Source: Mytilus californianus (lineage: Eukaryota; Mollusca; Bivalvia; Mytilida; Mytilidae). From it: a stretch of 64,000 nt of DNA. The first letter of the stretch is position 1, and each line of letters starts with the position of its first letter. The position numbers and the translations under genes were made by a program. Positions 11,820-23,764 of this stretch are shown piece after piece. The notes beneath the pieces were generated by a model that searched no databases, was not told the origin of the DNA, and saw only the letters and a program-made list of their open reading frames with translations. The stretch is taken from assembly GCF_021869535.1 (NCBI RefSeq), contig NW_026262668.1, forward strand, positions 69,399,558-69,463,557. The letters run 5' to 3'.

Positions 11820-11895
11820 TCAACAATGTGACAAAAGTGAAAAAAAAAAAACAGCCAAAGGCCACCAAAGGGTCTTCAACTCACAGAGAAAATGC
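11820..11895 (-). repeat. Fragment of dispersed repeat with AAAGGCCACCAAAGGGTCTT
   Basis: The text AGCCAAAGGCCACCAA.GGGTCTTCAA is the reverse complement of part of the copy at 15420-15560. Non-coding; it lies in an intron. Confidence 0.6.
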
Positions 11896-11961
11896 CTCAT
11901 ACATGTATGAGTTGTTCTGCTGCATTTTAATAAATATTCGCATGTTTTAATTAACCCATAC

Positions 11962-13839
11962 CCAATTTCCTGGCTCTCTTATTCCTGGATATTTCTTATG
12001 GCGAGGTGATGCAAGTTCTGGCAATATAGCTAGATCATAGAAGGATGTTAATTTGGGTACCATCTTTTCCCATAATGCAGTATTCTTGTCTATTCTTTGG
12101 ATGAATATGTCATATTGATTTAGGATTCGGACAACAAAATCAATCCACGGAAAGTCACATATATGAAGCAACACCTGACACTGGTAGTAATAGTTGTGAT
12201 TGGTTTTAAGTTGCAGAGTACTATTTGTTCCAGAAGATACTTTTTCCAAACAAAAATTTTTCAAGGATGTTGCTGCCTGAGTAAGGGTTAGATCTTTATC
12301 ATGTACAAGACTCTTATTTTCTATAAGTCCAATTTCATTATTTTCTTTATCATATACTTTCCCATCAGGGCTAGCAGCCAAATATTTAATTTTTTTGTCA
12401 ATAACAAGTCCACAAGGTTCAACTTTTATCTCAATATTGTCTTTTCCTTTTATATTAATATATTCTTGGATGGTAACTCGTTCCTCACGCAGGCCAATTC
12501 TAGTGGATTTATTTCCTTTAAAATGCTGTATAGCAGCTGTAGCACAAGAGGTGTCACTTTAATACTGGGTTTTCTTTTAAAAATATTGCCAAAATTTGAA
12601 TAGTTATCAAAGGTACCAGGATTATAATTTAATACGCCAGACGCGCGTTTCGTCTACATAAGACTCATCAGTGACGCTCAGATCAAAATAGTTATAAAGC
12701 CAAACAAGTACAAAGTTGAAGAGCATTGAGGACCCAAAATCCCCAAAAAATGTGCCAAATACGGCTAGGTAATCTATTCCTGGAATAAGAAAATCCTTAG
12801 TTTTTCGAAAAATTCAAAGTGAAGCTGTAAGCCTTTTCCTGCCTTCATCTTTCCATTTATGACTGCAGACTTGCATTTTAGTGTCCTTCTCAATTTGGAT
12901 TATTTCAGACGTTGTTATTTCTATATTGTTGTGTAGGAATTTGTATTTCAATTTTGTAAGCTCATCTTCTGAAACATCACTTTCAGGTTGCATCGATTCA
13001 TTACCATTATGTTGTTTGGCTTATATGCTGTTGATTTCTTTTAGAGATGACATTTTTCTTTTCCATCTTCTTTCCCTAATTTCGTTTTTATCTTTGCTCT
13101 TGTTGTTATTAGCAATACACTGCTCTCTCTGTTGGTACAACTTATCAAAATATAAACCAGATGTTGTTTCAGTGGTTTGAGCCCATACATTTGGTGACCA
13201 ATTAGAACCTAGATTAAAGCGTAATGCACCTGCATAACACCGTGTATGCCAAGCACCCCTATTGCAATGATTAATCATTTTTCCACCATCAAATTTTGAC
13301 CCAATGTGCATCCAGCACTCAGCTAAATTTGTAGTAAAATTTCCGATGAGACTGCTGGCAACATTGTTCAATAGTAAGGAAAGGTCCTGTCTCATCCCTG
13401 ATTGGAGATCTGAGGGGTTCAGGTTGTAATAGCCTCTTGAATCTTCTTGGGCTTGCAATGATGTTCCTGCATCCCAAAACTCTGACTGTTCTTGAAATAT
13501 ATCTTCAGATGCAATTTCACTATCATCATCTTCATTTTGGTCCTGGGGTGAAACATTTGATTTTGCTTTACAAAAGTCTTGATGGCATAGCTTATGGTCT
13601 CCATATATGTGGGAAGTGGTGTTTCTTATGTCGTGTTCTAATTTTGTTGTTGCTAAAACTCTATTTGTTTCATCTGACCTCTTTCTGATGGCACATCTCA
13701 CAGCACTCACTATTCTTATTCTTGTTCTTTTGCATAACTTGCCTTTTAACCTAAAATTAAACAGCCAACTCCAGATACTAATTTCACACTGCTTGGACTT
13801 CAATGTTCCCCTATTAAAAAAAGGGTCTGCAATATCCAA
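11962..13839 (-). pseudogene. Mutator-like C-terminal part plus YqaJ-type exonuclease domain, broken exon
   Basis: The minus-strand reading begins near 13839. It holds the SAVRCAI.KRS and DIRN..SHIYGDHKLCHQDFC blocks and then the NLAECWM.IGSKFDGGK...NRGAWHTRCYAG block, which I associate with Mutator-like proteins of invertebrates. After a TAA at 13021-13023 the same frame continues (SDVSEDELTKLKYKF ... WKDEGRKRLTAS). The motif A-S-N-F-G is split by an insertion at 12601-12819. The reading resumes (NFGNIFKRKPSIK), changes frame near 12515-12525, and ends in the nuclease: LAASPDG, LIENKSL, YYYQCQVLL. The acidic Asp and the Glu-x-Lys of the lambda-exonuclease/YqaJ fold are present. The donor TGG|GTATGG lies at 11962/11961 and is in phase with 11238. 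The three lesions make an active product unlikely. Confidence 0.7.
12601..12819. mobile_element. SINE-like insertion in the YqaJ exon
   Basis: The 219-bp insert is flanked by TGAA at 12597-12600 and 12820-12823, consistent with a 4-bp target duplication. Removing it and one duplicate joins the coding halves within the A-S-N-F-G motif. The text (AATACGCCAGACGCGCGTTTCG, ACTCATCAGTGACGCTCAGA) recurs, diverged, at 17734-17815. I recall it as frequent in mussel transcripts. The class is uncertain: no polymerase III boxes were confirmed, so a small DNA transposon is also possible. Confidence 0.7.
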
Positions 13840-14625
13840 AATCTAAATATTGTTTGTATTTCTTAAGACAGTTGTTGTGAACACTATCAGTAATCACTTC
13901 TATTGTAATGAATAACAATGGACTTTGGTTTCAGGACGTAAAAGCAGGGGTTTTGCGAAAGACTGTTACACACCCTGTGGTGAAAAATAATTTTATACTC
14001 AACAATAAATCTATTCAATTTACACTTGTTTCAGAAATTGAAAAGTTCTACAAGGTATAACAATAGAACTTGGGTGTAAAGTTGAATGCCCCCACACATG
14101 GAGGATCCAAACTCACATCCTAAGTTTTTACTGACATTAATACTCCACCACTCTGGCCCCTTGTTCGAAGCTGGGGGTCGTCTTGACATTGTAGGGTCTG
14201 AATGATTCGTTCATTGTTGAAGCCTCTACAGAAAGTGTCAAGATGAAGAACAGGAATAATAGCCCTGTTGCTGGATTATTTATAGTTTTTCTATGTATCG
14301 TGTGCGATTTTGTCCTATGTTCCTTTACTCCATATCCATCTATTTTCTTACAATGATTTTGATTGTGTTATTGTCTGTAAATTTATTTTCAGAATTTGAA
14401 AATAAAAATTTCTTTCAAATCTTTTTATTTCTGACTGTAGTTTGTTTACCTGCGACATAGTAGGTGAATTAGACTTGCTACAATTCCCTTTCTTTTATTT
14501 CTTTCTTACTAATTTATATGTTTACTGTTAACTTCCAGTATAGTGATTGCCCTTGGAGAAACTGCAGATGTCAGTATAATGGTAATCTCCTAGTTATAGC
14601 AGTAAAATTGTTAAAGGGGCAAAAT
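13840..14625. other. Gap where the transposase core is missing
   Basis: About 790 bp between the two recognisable parts of the Mutator-like protein. I see no coding sense on the minus strand and no recognised repeat. The size is close to what the missing protein core would need. Confidence 0.4.
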
Positions 14626-15054
14626 TTAAAAAAAAAATAAGGACGGGACATGTAGCAAGTCTATAGGTGAATCCATAGATGCTAGTTGTTCGTTGAGGTG
14701 GGCAAGACCATTTCCACTTACAATGGAACCCCAAACAGCCCTAACATTAATATCGTAATGTCTTGTTCCATCAGTTTTTAGTTTTGGACTTGTTTCCATG
14801 CGAACTTTGTGTTTACATCCTTGACATCTAGCCAAAATTATCACTGCTAAACCATAATGAGCAACCTGGGATTCAAGAACAATAGGCTCCCTTCCAGCAG
14901 CTACCAATTGTCTGGCTTTTTCACATGTAACGGCATGCATTGTGAGTTCTGTTATGTGTTTTTGTAGACAATTCAAGTTTATTATCCTGTATCCATTTGC
15001 AGCCACATTTTGTACCTCAAAAGTTTTCAACTCTCCATCAATTGTTCTATACAA
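14626..15054 (-). pseudogene. Mutator-like transposase domain, N-terminal part
   Basis: The minus-strand reading frame is open back to about 15078. It reads VAANGYRIINLNCLQKHI, HAVTCEKARQLVAAGREPI, LARCQGCKHKVRMETSP, RHYDINVRAVWGSIVSGNGL and AHLNEQLASMDSP. This order matches the start of the Mutator-like transposase domain common in mollusc uncharacterised proteins (family knowledge, not searched). After MDSP the similarity stops at about 14655 and the frame ends in low-complexity Phe codons at 14626. The 13840-14620 interval, where the core and catalytic residues should lie, shows no coding sense on this strand. Either that section was deleted and replaced, or this domain fragment and the downstream exon come from separate copies. 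Confidence 0.6.
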
Positions 15055-15419
15055 TATATTGATATTGGGTCCTGGTGCATCTCCTCAGAAGATTTATTCG
15101 TAACCTGTTATAGGCACTTGTCTTACGATGTGCGTATACAAATTTTTGTCATGTTAGTCCCTCCTTTCAATTCACTTTGGTATATAGTTTTTACATTTCC
15201 TGATTTCACCCTTATACTTCTTCGTCCTGATCTGTACCTTCCAGATGGTAATCCAAACCTGTGAGAATCCTTAATTTGTCTAGCCATTTGAAATTATTCT
15301 ATCTTATTGTATATATGTTGTCTAACCTTGCATTTTGACATTCAACTGCTTTCCATAATATTTCTTACTTACAAAACTTATGACGTCCATTATCACTGAA
15401 CTAGTATACATATTTGTTT

Positions 15420-15560
15420 AGGGGCCAGCTGAAGGACGACTCCGGGTGCGGGAGTTTCTCGCTGCATTGAAGACCCATTGGTGGCCTTCGGCTGTTGTCT
15501 GCTCTATGGTCGGGTTGTTGTCTCTTTGACACATTCCCCATTTCCATTCTTAATTTTACT
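15420..15560 (+). repeat. Dispersed repeat with GCTGAAGGACGACTCCGGGTG
   Basis: Contains GGGAGTTTCTCGCTGCATTG, AAGACCCATTGGTGGCC and TTGTCTCTTTGACACATTCC, text I recall as common in mussels. It is partly repeated in reverse at 11820-11895. Confidence 0.65.
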
Positions 15561-16295
15561 TTACAAGACTATTTTTATATAAACATAGTTTTACCCAATA
15601 TATTATTATTATCACATTCAACTACGATACATGTAAAAAAAAAAAAAAACAAAAAAAAAACGCAATTTTATTAAAAAAAATGTTGTTGATGTTGACATAC
15701 TTGATCGTAAAGATCAAAACTATTTTAGGACTTTTACAGGAGATCATGTCTCAAGTAATCTGGAGTGGGGCTGTATGGGTGGACACATCTTACCACTATT
15801 CATTATAAATTCGTTGATATCTTTTGTTATTTCATGTTAATAACTTGCTTTCTGTTTGTGTAGACTGAAAGATCAGCCGAACAACGTTTCCGGTTTAGAC
15901 TGGATATGTGTACAATAAAAATAGTTCCCTGAAATAATGATAAAAATTAGTTTATTCACGATCAGACTGGTACAAAACGATGGCATTCAATTTGAAAAAT
16001 TGTGTTCAATTCTGAAGATATATAAAGATTGCAAGTTAAAAATCTGCGGATAAATATGGATAACGAAAGCGAAAGAAGACATGGAAAGGAACGTAAACAA
16101 ACATGTAACATGTGAAATTAAATAGATGTTAAATGTTAAATGAGAGCTTTGATTACAAACTTAATAAGTAATAATCATTCCCAATGTCATTTATTTTAAG
16201 ATCATATCTTTTATGCCTGCTAATATTGCATAGAAAATAAATTTCATCAATCTAGCCTAGAAAACTCGTTGAAAAATGTGGCTGCAAAAGAGGGA

Positions 16296-17283
16296 CGAAA
16301 GATACCAGAGGGACAGTCAAACTCATAGATCGAAAACAAACTGACAACGCCATGGCCAAAAATAAAAAGACAAACAGACAAATAATAGTACAGATGACCC
16401 AACATAGAAAACTAAAGACTAAGCAACACGAACCCCACCAAAAACTTGGGGTGATCTCAGGTGCTCCGGAAGGGTAAGCAGATCCTGCTCCACATGTGTC
16501 ACCCGTCGTGTTGCTTATGTTATTACAAATCCGGTAAATAGTCTAATTCGGTAAGTCACATTCGTGAAAAGGGAAGAGTATTGTAGTTACGACATAAGGA
16601 ACATATCCGATATCATCTGTGAAACGGTTATTCCATAACGGTCAACCAACTCGTGATGGCGTCCGTAAAATTTACGAAGGGATGATTTCAACTTCACCAT
16701 TTGGAACTCTGGGCTTAATATCTTCCTTGTGAGCAGCAATCCCCCATCAACGAAATCATGATAGGAAACACAAGCCCGGGAATATCGTATCAATTGGGAG
16801 ATATATACTCCGTATGCAGGCGATGCTGGAATGTTGCTACATAGAAATGGAAAGTTCACAATTGGGAAGCTGAAATCATCTCTTTTGTCGTAAAGTTTTG
16901 TTTTCAACCGACCCTCATTGTCAATTTCTAGATGTAAGTCAAGATATGAGGCAGACTTAACTGTATCTGTAGTATCCTTTATCTCTAGTTCGATGGGATA
17001 GAGTCGTTCAACATAGTCACCAAATTTTGTATTATTTAGTGAGATAACATCATCTATATAGCGGAACGTAGAGTTAAAGGATATGGCTAACTTCTTATCT
17101 TTCTTCCTAAGAAGTTTCTGTATGAAGTCAGCCTCATAATAATAAAGAAACAAGTCGGCAAGAAGAGGGGCACAATTGGTTCCCATTGGAATTCCGACAG
17201 TCTGTTGAAAAACACGTCCTCCAAACGTAACAAATATGTTGTCAATCAAGCATCTTGATAATGTCAGTTTCAGAGAACACGTT
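16296..17283 (-). mobile_element. Penelope-like retroelement, copy 1, 5' truncated
   Basis: The minus-strand RT half runs from about 17283 to the stop at 16587-16589, with VGIPMGTNCAPLLADLFLYY, RYIDDV (catalytic Asp pair), YLDLHLEIDNEGR and YDKRDDFSFPIVNFPFLCS. A 290-bp 3' tail follows to about 16296 and matches the tail at 62185-62520. Beyond 17283 the match to the 61510 region of the plus copy stops, so the element is 5' truncated, the usual outcome of incomplete reverse transcription. The GIY-YIG and N-terminal RT parts are absent. The frame needed at 17250-17283 differs from that of the RT core, a break shared with the other copy. Confidence 0.85.
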
Positions 17284-17733
17284 TTCACTCATGTTTCAAC
17301 TTCTTCGGACAAGTTATAAATATTTCGAACTGGAATCCTATTTTAATTTCTAGCATCCACTAAATATGATCACAGTTTATCGATTTAACATAGATTTGAC
17401 TAGAAATAGTGTTTCAATCTCTTCAATCATTTTTTTTCCTGAGATGTGTTGGCTGAAAAAACAAAGGTATTTGAATTTATGTAGGCATTTAACTTGATCA
17501 AAACACGTTATTTTGTACTCTTCGTATAATTTGTATAATTTATATCCTCAATTTAACTGTATTATATAAGTTTTTGACAATAAGTTAGATAAATTGGTTT
17601 CCATAAGGTTCAATCAATCCACAATTTGGACGCCATTACTAAATTTAAGTTTGTTATGATGAACCTTAATGTTCATTCGTATTTAATTTGGTCATCAAAT
17701 TAGAAATAAAACTCATCAAAGATATCATTCAGC

Positions 17734-17815
17734 CTTATAATTTAATACACTAGACGTGTGTTTTGTCCAAATTAGGCTCATCACTGCACTTGAATCAAAA
17801 CATTTGGAACGCTTA
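17734..17815. repeat. Diverged copy of the SINE-like repeat
   Basis: TTATAATTTAATACACTAGACG, ...TAGGCTCATCACTG and GAATCAAAACA follow the order of the insert at 12601-12819 with many substitutions. Confidence 0.6.
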
Positions 17816-17829
17816 ATCATATAAGTAAA

Positions 17830-19750
17830 TTTTTAAGACACAACAATGTTTGAACCTCAAAGTAAACATGTGAAGGTGTCATGCTGTTAATTTTAGTAAA
17901 GATTGGAAGACTTTCTTGCCCTGTGTGAAATTAATTCAGGAGAAATTTGCATTACCTCTTTGCCAGCTCACATAAGAACAAAATACAGCCGGTTCATTAA
18001 GACCGAAATTTAACTCATATTTCCATCAATAATTTCACTAATCACTTTTATACACAATGAATCATAGTTGTTACAATGATCGAAGAATGATGGCTGTTAA
18101 TTTTTGAAAATTTACTCATGTTACTGAGTGCACGTGGTTCATACATTTCTATTGATCAGTATTCTTTATATGATGTAACAATTGGTGTCAATTTCCTTTT
18201 CCACCAGATTTATGATTAAATGAAAACAGGCCAATTTCAATTGGTTTTCAGAACAGGAGACATATTGAGCATGCATCTACCATTGAAAATTTTGTTTGTC
18301 AAACACTGGATGAAAATGAATTTGAATTGTCAAATATTTACAAAAATCTCTTTTTCTAACTCATTTCATGTGTATATATATATATCTAAATATTGAATAA
18401 GAAAAGTTTTGAAAAGTTGTTCTCTGCTCTTTCACAGCAACTTGAAACAGTTTTTATCTTGAAATAAAAGACTTGATATCGGGGACAGTTAACGCTCTTA
18501 CCATGCTTTCTGGGCATGCACATAACACCTCGCCAGCTCAAATATCTAACACTGCTTTTAATGTTCTTTATCATATTTGAGGACGTTTAAGTGGCAAAAT
18601 ATTCGTTTTCATCATCTGCTAGGTCAGATATTAAATTTTGTGCCAATATTTTGCACAAAAATATTTTTTTTATTTTGCATAAAATTATTTCACAAAACAT
18701 ACATACATGTGTGGGGATTCATTTCATCTGGTCTTTGTGAGGTTATTTATGTTAAGCTTTCCAAAACATACTTACATGTATGAAATATACATGCTGGGTG
18801 GGATATTAATTCTCATACTGCCTTAGGAAAGATATTTATATTAAGCTGTGGGAAAATTATTTTTATGATTTTATACACAATACTTTCCTGTAAAACATAT
18901 ATATGTTTCCATTTCCATTCTCCAGGAAATGGTTGTACAATGCTGATATTACATTATGTCATCGAAACAAACCAACCCAACCCAACCCACCCTCTGAATC
19001 AGAAATCAAATGGTTGGCCAAGGCCAATGCCAGGTGCTTAAAAGTTTCTTATGAGCTTATGTTTCAATCGTTTCTAAAGAGAAATCCTTGTTAGAATGAT
19101 AACCACAACTCTTGTTAACAATTTATTTTACGTACCTGAATTGACATATTTTAACTCAGTATTTTCTGCCTAGATACGGTTAAAGAGTTGTGCAAAAACA
19201 TACTCACCAGATTTTCATTCCATTTCATACATCATTTTGTTATTACATGGTTCTTAACGTTTTTAGTTTTTGAAGTGGTAACACATGTATGGCTGGGTAT
19301 TGATTGTTTTAATGAGTATTTTTATTATATTATTATTTAATGTTCAATCAATATGTGACACAATTTTTTTTTTATTATTTATTACATTGTACAAGTATTA
19401 TCGTTTATATAAATATACAATGTTGATTTCCATTTTTGTTTCGAACTGATATAATTCTTGTAACATGAATGTTAATTTTTCCTTTGATCTTCGTGTGAGT
19501 TAACTTCTGTTTTTTAGAGGAGATCGTTAACTGGATGATTTTTTAGTTATTGCACTCTCCAGAAGCCGCCGTGTGTTGTTTTTTACAGGAAAAGCAAAGA
19601 ATGGGAGGAGCCTAGACCAGTGCTCAAACTTTCATCTCAGAAGTGATTATTTCACTGTCTAGCTTCACCTCCTTGGCCTAGCAAACAATGAAATCAATGA
19701 CCATAACATATCCTAATAAATTTAAACAAAATGTATACACAATATATAAA
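17830..19750. other. No supported gene
   Basis: AT-rich sequence. Open frames up to 68 codons are present on both strands but none shows a domain, conserved motif or splice context. A tandem (CCAACCCAACCCA) tract lies near 18972. Confidence 0.4.
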
Positions 19751-19753
19751 AAA

Positions 19754-19818
19754 AAATCGGGAAGTGGGGTTGGGGGGGTTGGGGTGGGGGGGGGGGGGGG
19801 GGTGGGGGGGGTGGGGGC
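19754..19818 (+). repeat. Poly-G tract with G-quadruplex potential
   Basis: About 65 bases consisting almost entirely of G with single T interruptions, including a run of 18 G. Many registers of four G-runs exist. The run length may be inaccurate in assembly. Confidence 0.9.
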
Positions 19819-19879
19819 TTACCATAACACAAGCAAAACTTGTAAACCTAACCCTAAATTAAAAATGATCCCCTATACT

Positions 19880-21305
19880 AGAAGTGGGACACTTAAAGAC
19901 GTATCGTATCCGTATCTGATACGTTGAAGTATCTGCATGTATTATGTTTACATACTTGCTTCTTGTATTTCAAAATTCTGTCTTAATCACATTTATTGCC
20001 CTTAAAGTGATGTATCTACGATACATATTTGCAGTACCTATAATACAATTATAAAAACATTACATGGACGACACCAGAAGCTAACATTTACACACATTTA
20101 AAAATCACGTGATTTTCGTGTCAATCTGTATACTTGTATAAATTTTAGCACTCGATATTTGAATCATTAGAACTACCCAGGCGTGAAGTTCAATTACAAA
20201 ATAAATAAAGTTAAGGATTGTGTACCCTTTTGTTGTTTCAATGCTAAACATATGGACATTTTATAGAAATCCACAGCCTTTCACCTTGTCCTCAGGCTCT
20301 TATATTTGACAATTCGGTGCGTGTTATATAGAGGATTATTACATGTCGTGCTAGCAATGGTTTTCTTTAAACATGTTTATCAATAAAGATATTGGTTAAA
20401 ACAAATAAAAATATGGACCAATTCAAGTACACCTCCTGTAGGGTGCGCTCGACTTTAGTGACTCAGCACGATGAGTTTTGGAATATAAAGGTTGTTTATG
20501 ATTTTTTGTTTAAAACAAACGCTAGCACATCATGGACAAACAAGTAAGTAATCTACGTTTATAATTTTATAACGAAAATCTCTGTATTGAAGTCTGTAGG
20601 TTTTCTGCAAAAATCTTTGCTTTATTTGCTACAAAATCACTATTTTCTATAAAATACAATAAAACATAGATAATATTTCTTTGAATCAATTTCCTATTGG
20701 TATATGTACGAAATGACAGATCTCTTTTATTCGTTATCTTCGCTGTTTTGCTATTATTTCATCTTATACATTTCGTACTACACAGGACTACAGAAGCGGT
20801 TATAAACCGTACGTGAACAATATTTATACACATACTTTATTGCTTGTAAATGAGGATTGTGTCGGATTTATTACTTATACCAATAATAATAAATTTGTAA
20901 ATTTGGCAGGCAATACTTTTTTTCCCAAATATTTAAACTGAAAGAGACCGAAAAAATCTGCATCACCCTTTCCTTATATTTCCCCGCTTTTCCCTATTCT
21001 AGAAATCTCTACCACGATTTTGACTCGATCATTAACTACATTTGCATTATTATTAAAATTCACGCCTGAAAATGATGACGGTTTAAATATCTTTTGTTTA
21101 GATATATACGATTATTCATAAATTAAAAACTATCATGTCATAAAAAGAGTGTATTAATGACCGAAAGATATCTAACATAGAAAAAACACATATACATGTA
21201 CTATTTAAACACGTAAATGATCATTCAAACAATAACCCATAGATACGTTCAGATACGTCAACGTATCAGATACGGATACGATACGTCTTTAAATGTCCCA
21301 CTTCT
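19880..21305. mobile_element. Foldback DNA element with CGTATC inverted repeats
   Basis: AGAAGTGGGACACTTAAAG at 19880 is mirrored by CTTTAAATGTCCCACTTCT ending at 21305. The arms continue with ACGTATCGTATCCGTATCTG for about 57 bp. ACT flanks both outer ends (19877-19879 and 21306-21308), a likely 3-bp target duplication. The interior includes the 600-bp dispersed repeat and no transposase, so this is a non-autonomous element. Confidence 0.75.
20209..20806 (+). repeat. 600-bp dispersed repeat, copy 1
   Basis: Collinear with 28228-28822 along its whole length: GTTAAGGATT.TGTACCC start, ACCAATTCAAGTACACC, GCGCTCGACTT.AGTGAC.CAGC, CTCTTTTATTC.TTATCTT and ending CATAAACC / TATAAACC. No open frame is conserved between the copies, so it appears non-coding. 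Confidence 0.85.
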
Positions 21306-21427
21306 ACTTGAAACAAATGAATGCCCGAGGAGAGCTAAAATTTATTTTTTTTGTCATGCCAATTTCTCACTCATTATGAGTAATATTATTACTATATTAA
21401 GTATATGGGTTCCTTGCTAGGTCTATA

Positions 21428-22080
21428 TGTCCGTCAGACAGGTTTCACCTGATCCGACTTCATTTCATGGATCAGTGATGAAGATTATAGTTACATGATT
21501 AGGTCCGTTTCTCAAATACTGTAAGCAGTAGGTCAACTAGATTTGGTGTATGGAATGATTGTAAGGTGTTCATGTTTGTCTGGCAGGTATCATCTGTCCT
21601 TGACCTCATTTTCATGGTTCCCATTGGTTAATATAAGGTTTTCATAGTTTGGTCTTTTTTGTATTCTATAAGCAAAAGGTCAACTATATTTGGTGCATGT
21701 AATGATTGTAGGGTGTATATGTCTGTCTGGCAGTGTTCATCTGACCTAGACCTCATTTTCATGGTTCATTGGTCAATGTTATTAATAAGTTTTCCTGATT
21801 AAATCTGTTTCTCAGATGCAATAAGCAATATGATCAACTATATTTGATATATGGAATAATTGTAAGGTATACATGTCTGCCTGGCGTGGTTTATCTAACC
21901 TTGACCTCATTTTCATGGATCATTGGTCAATATTAGGTTTTCATGGTTTAGTCTGTTTCTTGCATTCAATAAGCAATAGGTGAACTGTATTTTGTGTATG
22001 TAATGAGTGTAGGGTGTATAAGCCTGTCTGGCTTGATTTATATGACCTTGACCTCATTTATATGGATCATTGATAATGTT
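21428..22080 (+). repeat. Tandem repeat, about 155-bp unit, four copies
   Basis: Each unit carries GTCTGTCTGGCAG, TTGACCTCATTTTCATGG.TCATTGGT, TCAATA.TAGGTTTTCATG and CAATAAGCAATAGGTCAACT in order. Arrays of this kind are frequent in molluscs (recalled). It abuts repeat A copy 2. Confidence 0.85.
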
Positions 22081-22149
22081 GAGTTTATATGATACTTGCA
22101 GTTAAACTTTATCTTTAGAACTATCAACAAAAAATCAATCATGTTTAAT

Positions 22150-22600
22150 AAAGCAGGCGAGACATTTCAGCGTGTGATTGTGCTTTGTATCAATCTGATG
22201 AGTTAAACCATTTTCAACTGACTTTTATAGTTGGTTCTGATGTTGTTCTTTTACACCACTATCCTAGGTTCGGGGAGGATTTGGCGCCAGCAAACATGTT
22301 TAACCCCGCCAAATTCTGTATGTGCTTGTCCCAAGTCAGGAGCCTGTAATATAGTGGTTGTCGCTTGTTGCTGTATATCATATTTGTTTTACGGTTATTG
22401 TTTTGTGCATAAACCAAGCTGTTAGTTAGTCTTAAATTTGTCATTTTGGGGTCTTTCATAGCTTGATGTGCTGTATGAGTTTTGCTCATTGTTGAAGGCC
22501 GTACGGTGACCTATAGTTGTAAACTTCTACGTCATTTGGTCTCTGGTGGAGAGTTGTCTCATTAGCAATCATACCACATCGTCTAATTCTTATATAATGG
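22150..22600 (+). repeat. Common dispersed repeat A, copy 2 (long form)
   Basis: Contains the upstream part TTGTATCAATCTGATGAGTTAA and GCAAACATGTTTAACCCCGCC, also present near 63110-63240. The core with GAAGGCCGTACGGTGACC and GAGAGTTGTCTCATTAGC follows. Confidence 0.85.
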
Positions 22601-22609
22601 TGGATTGCA

Positions 22610-23760
22610 GTCGTTTTAATGAACATTTATGTAATAGAAATCGCACGAAAAGTAAAAATTGTTAATTAATGTGGCATACTATATAGTAGTAAGCATTTCC
22701 TGCTTGAGTTTATAGTTTATAAGTATTCACATGCCCGAAAACCTAAAAACTAGAAACTCTTCCGTTCCATTAAAATATCAAATCACTTTTTGGCCTGTAC
22801 TGACCTTCTCTTTATATCAGATTTGAGAGGCACAGCCTTGAATCACACACATCCGCCGCCGGTAGAATCGAAAAGATCTGATGACATGTTGTTAACATTT
22901 CATATAGCAGTTATATCTTTTTTCTTAAGCTTTTGACAGGGAGACGGACTAATATAAGAACTATATTCTTTTCGAATCCCTTTGGATATTACTGCAATTA
23001 TATTTTGTATGACACGTCTTTCAAGTAAAATATGTTTAAACCAAAAGCTATATCACGAAAGTCGGATGATTCAAAATCATTTTAATGAAATTTGTGTCAT
23101 CAAGTTAAGCTACAATTGAAAATATCCATGATAAGCCAGTTTTTATTAAGAACATTTGATTCATTGGATTGCGAGTTAAACAAACCAAGCCCACTAAGAT
23201 AATTTCTATATATTTTCAATTTTTTTTACCAAAGTTTTGAATTTGACCAAGCGATTGTAAAGGAAAGGCCCAAGAAGTGATTGTATAGTAAACGCGCAAG
23301 CGATTGTACAGTCCGGGCAATAAAATATCCGACATTGAGATAATGAATGTATGTGAATTTCTACTGGGATAATGGCTTTTAAACTTTCAGACAGGTAAGA
23401 CTATTTATCAGAAAAGAAGCATGTGAAAATTCCACCATTTGCAAGGATGCATATATCGTTTTAATATGTGATTGGTTCATATTTACATGTAGAATGTAAC
23501 CAAATCTTGAAGCAGAAACTTCATATACTAGCATTTGAGTTCATCAAACTTTCCATCTAGCAACTTGATATTTTTTCGAATTTTGGAGCCCCGTTTGACA
23601 GTCTTCCGGATGACAAAAAAAAAAACCAAAAAAAAAAAACAAAAAAAAACGTACAGTTCTGTTCCCACACTGTGGTAACACGTCTGTTGTGAGTATGAAT
23701 TTAAATCATGTTCAAGTTTGAGCTTTCTAAAAAGCTGTGGACTGCTTCGCTCTACTATCC
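22610..23760. other. No supported gene; A-rich tract
   Basis: No coding signal. A poly-A tract broken by C lies at 23617-23650. A short word, CATTTGATTCATTGGA.T.CGAGT.AAACAAACC at 23153, recurs near 35112 as part of another dispersed repeat. Confidence 0.4.
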
Positions 23761-23764
23761 TATT

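Noticed and set aside
16300..16560. Separate gene in the PLE tail (also 62289-62504 on the minus strand)
   Set aside because: The frame lies in the 3' untranslated tail of the PLE and is shared by all tail fragments without coding constraint.
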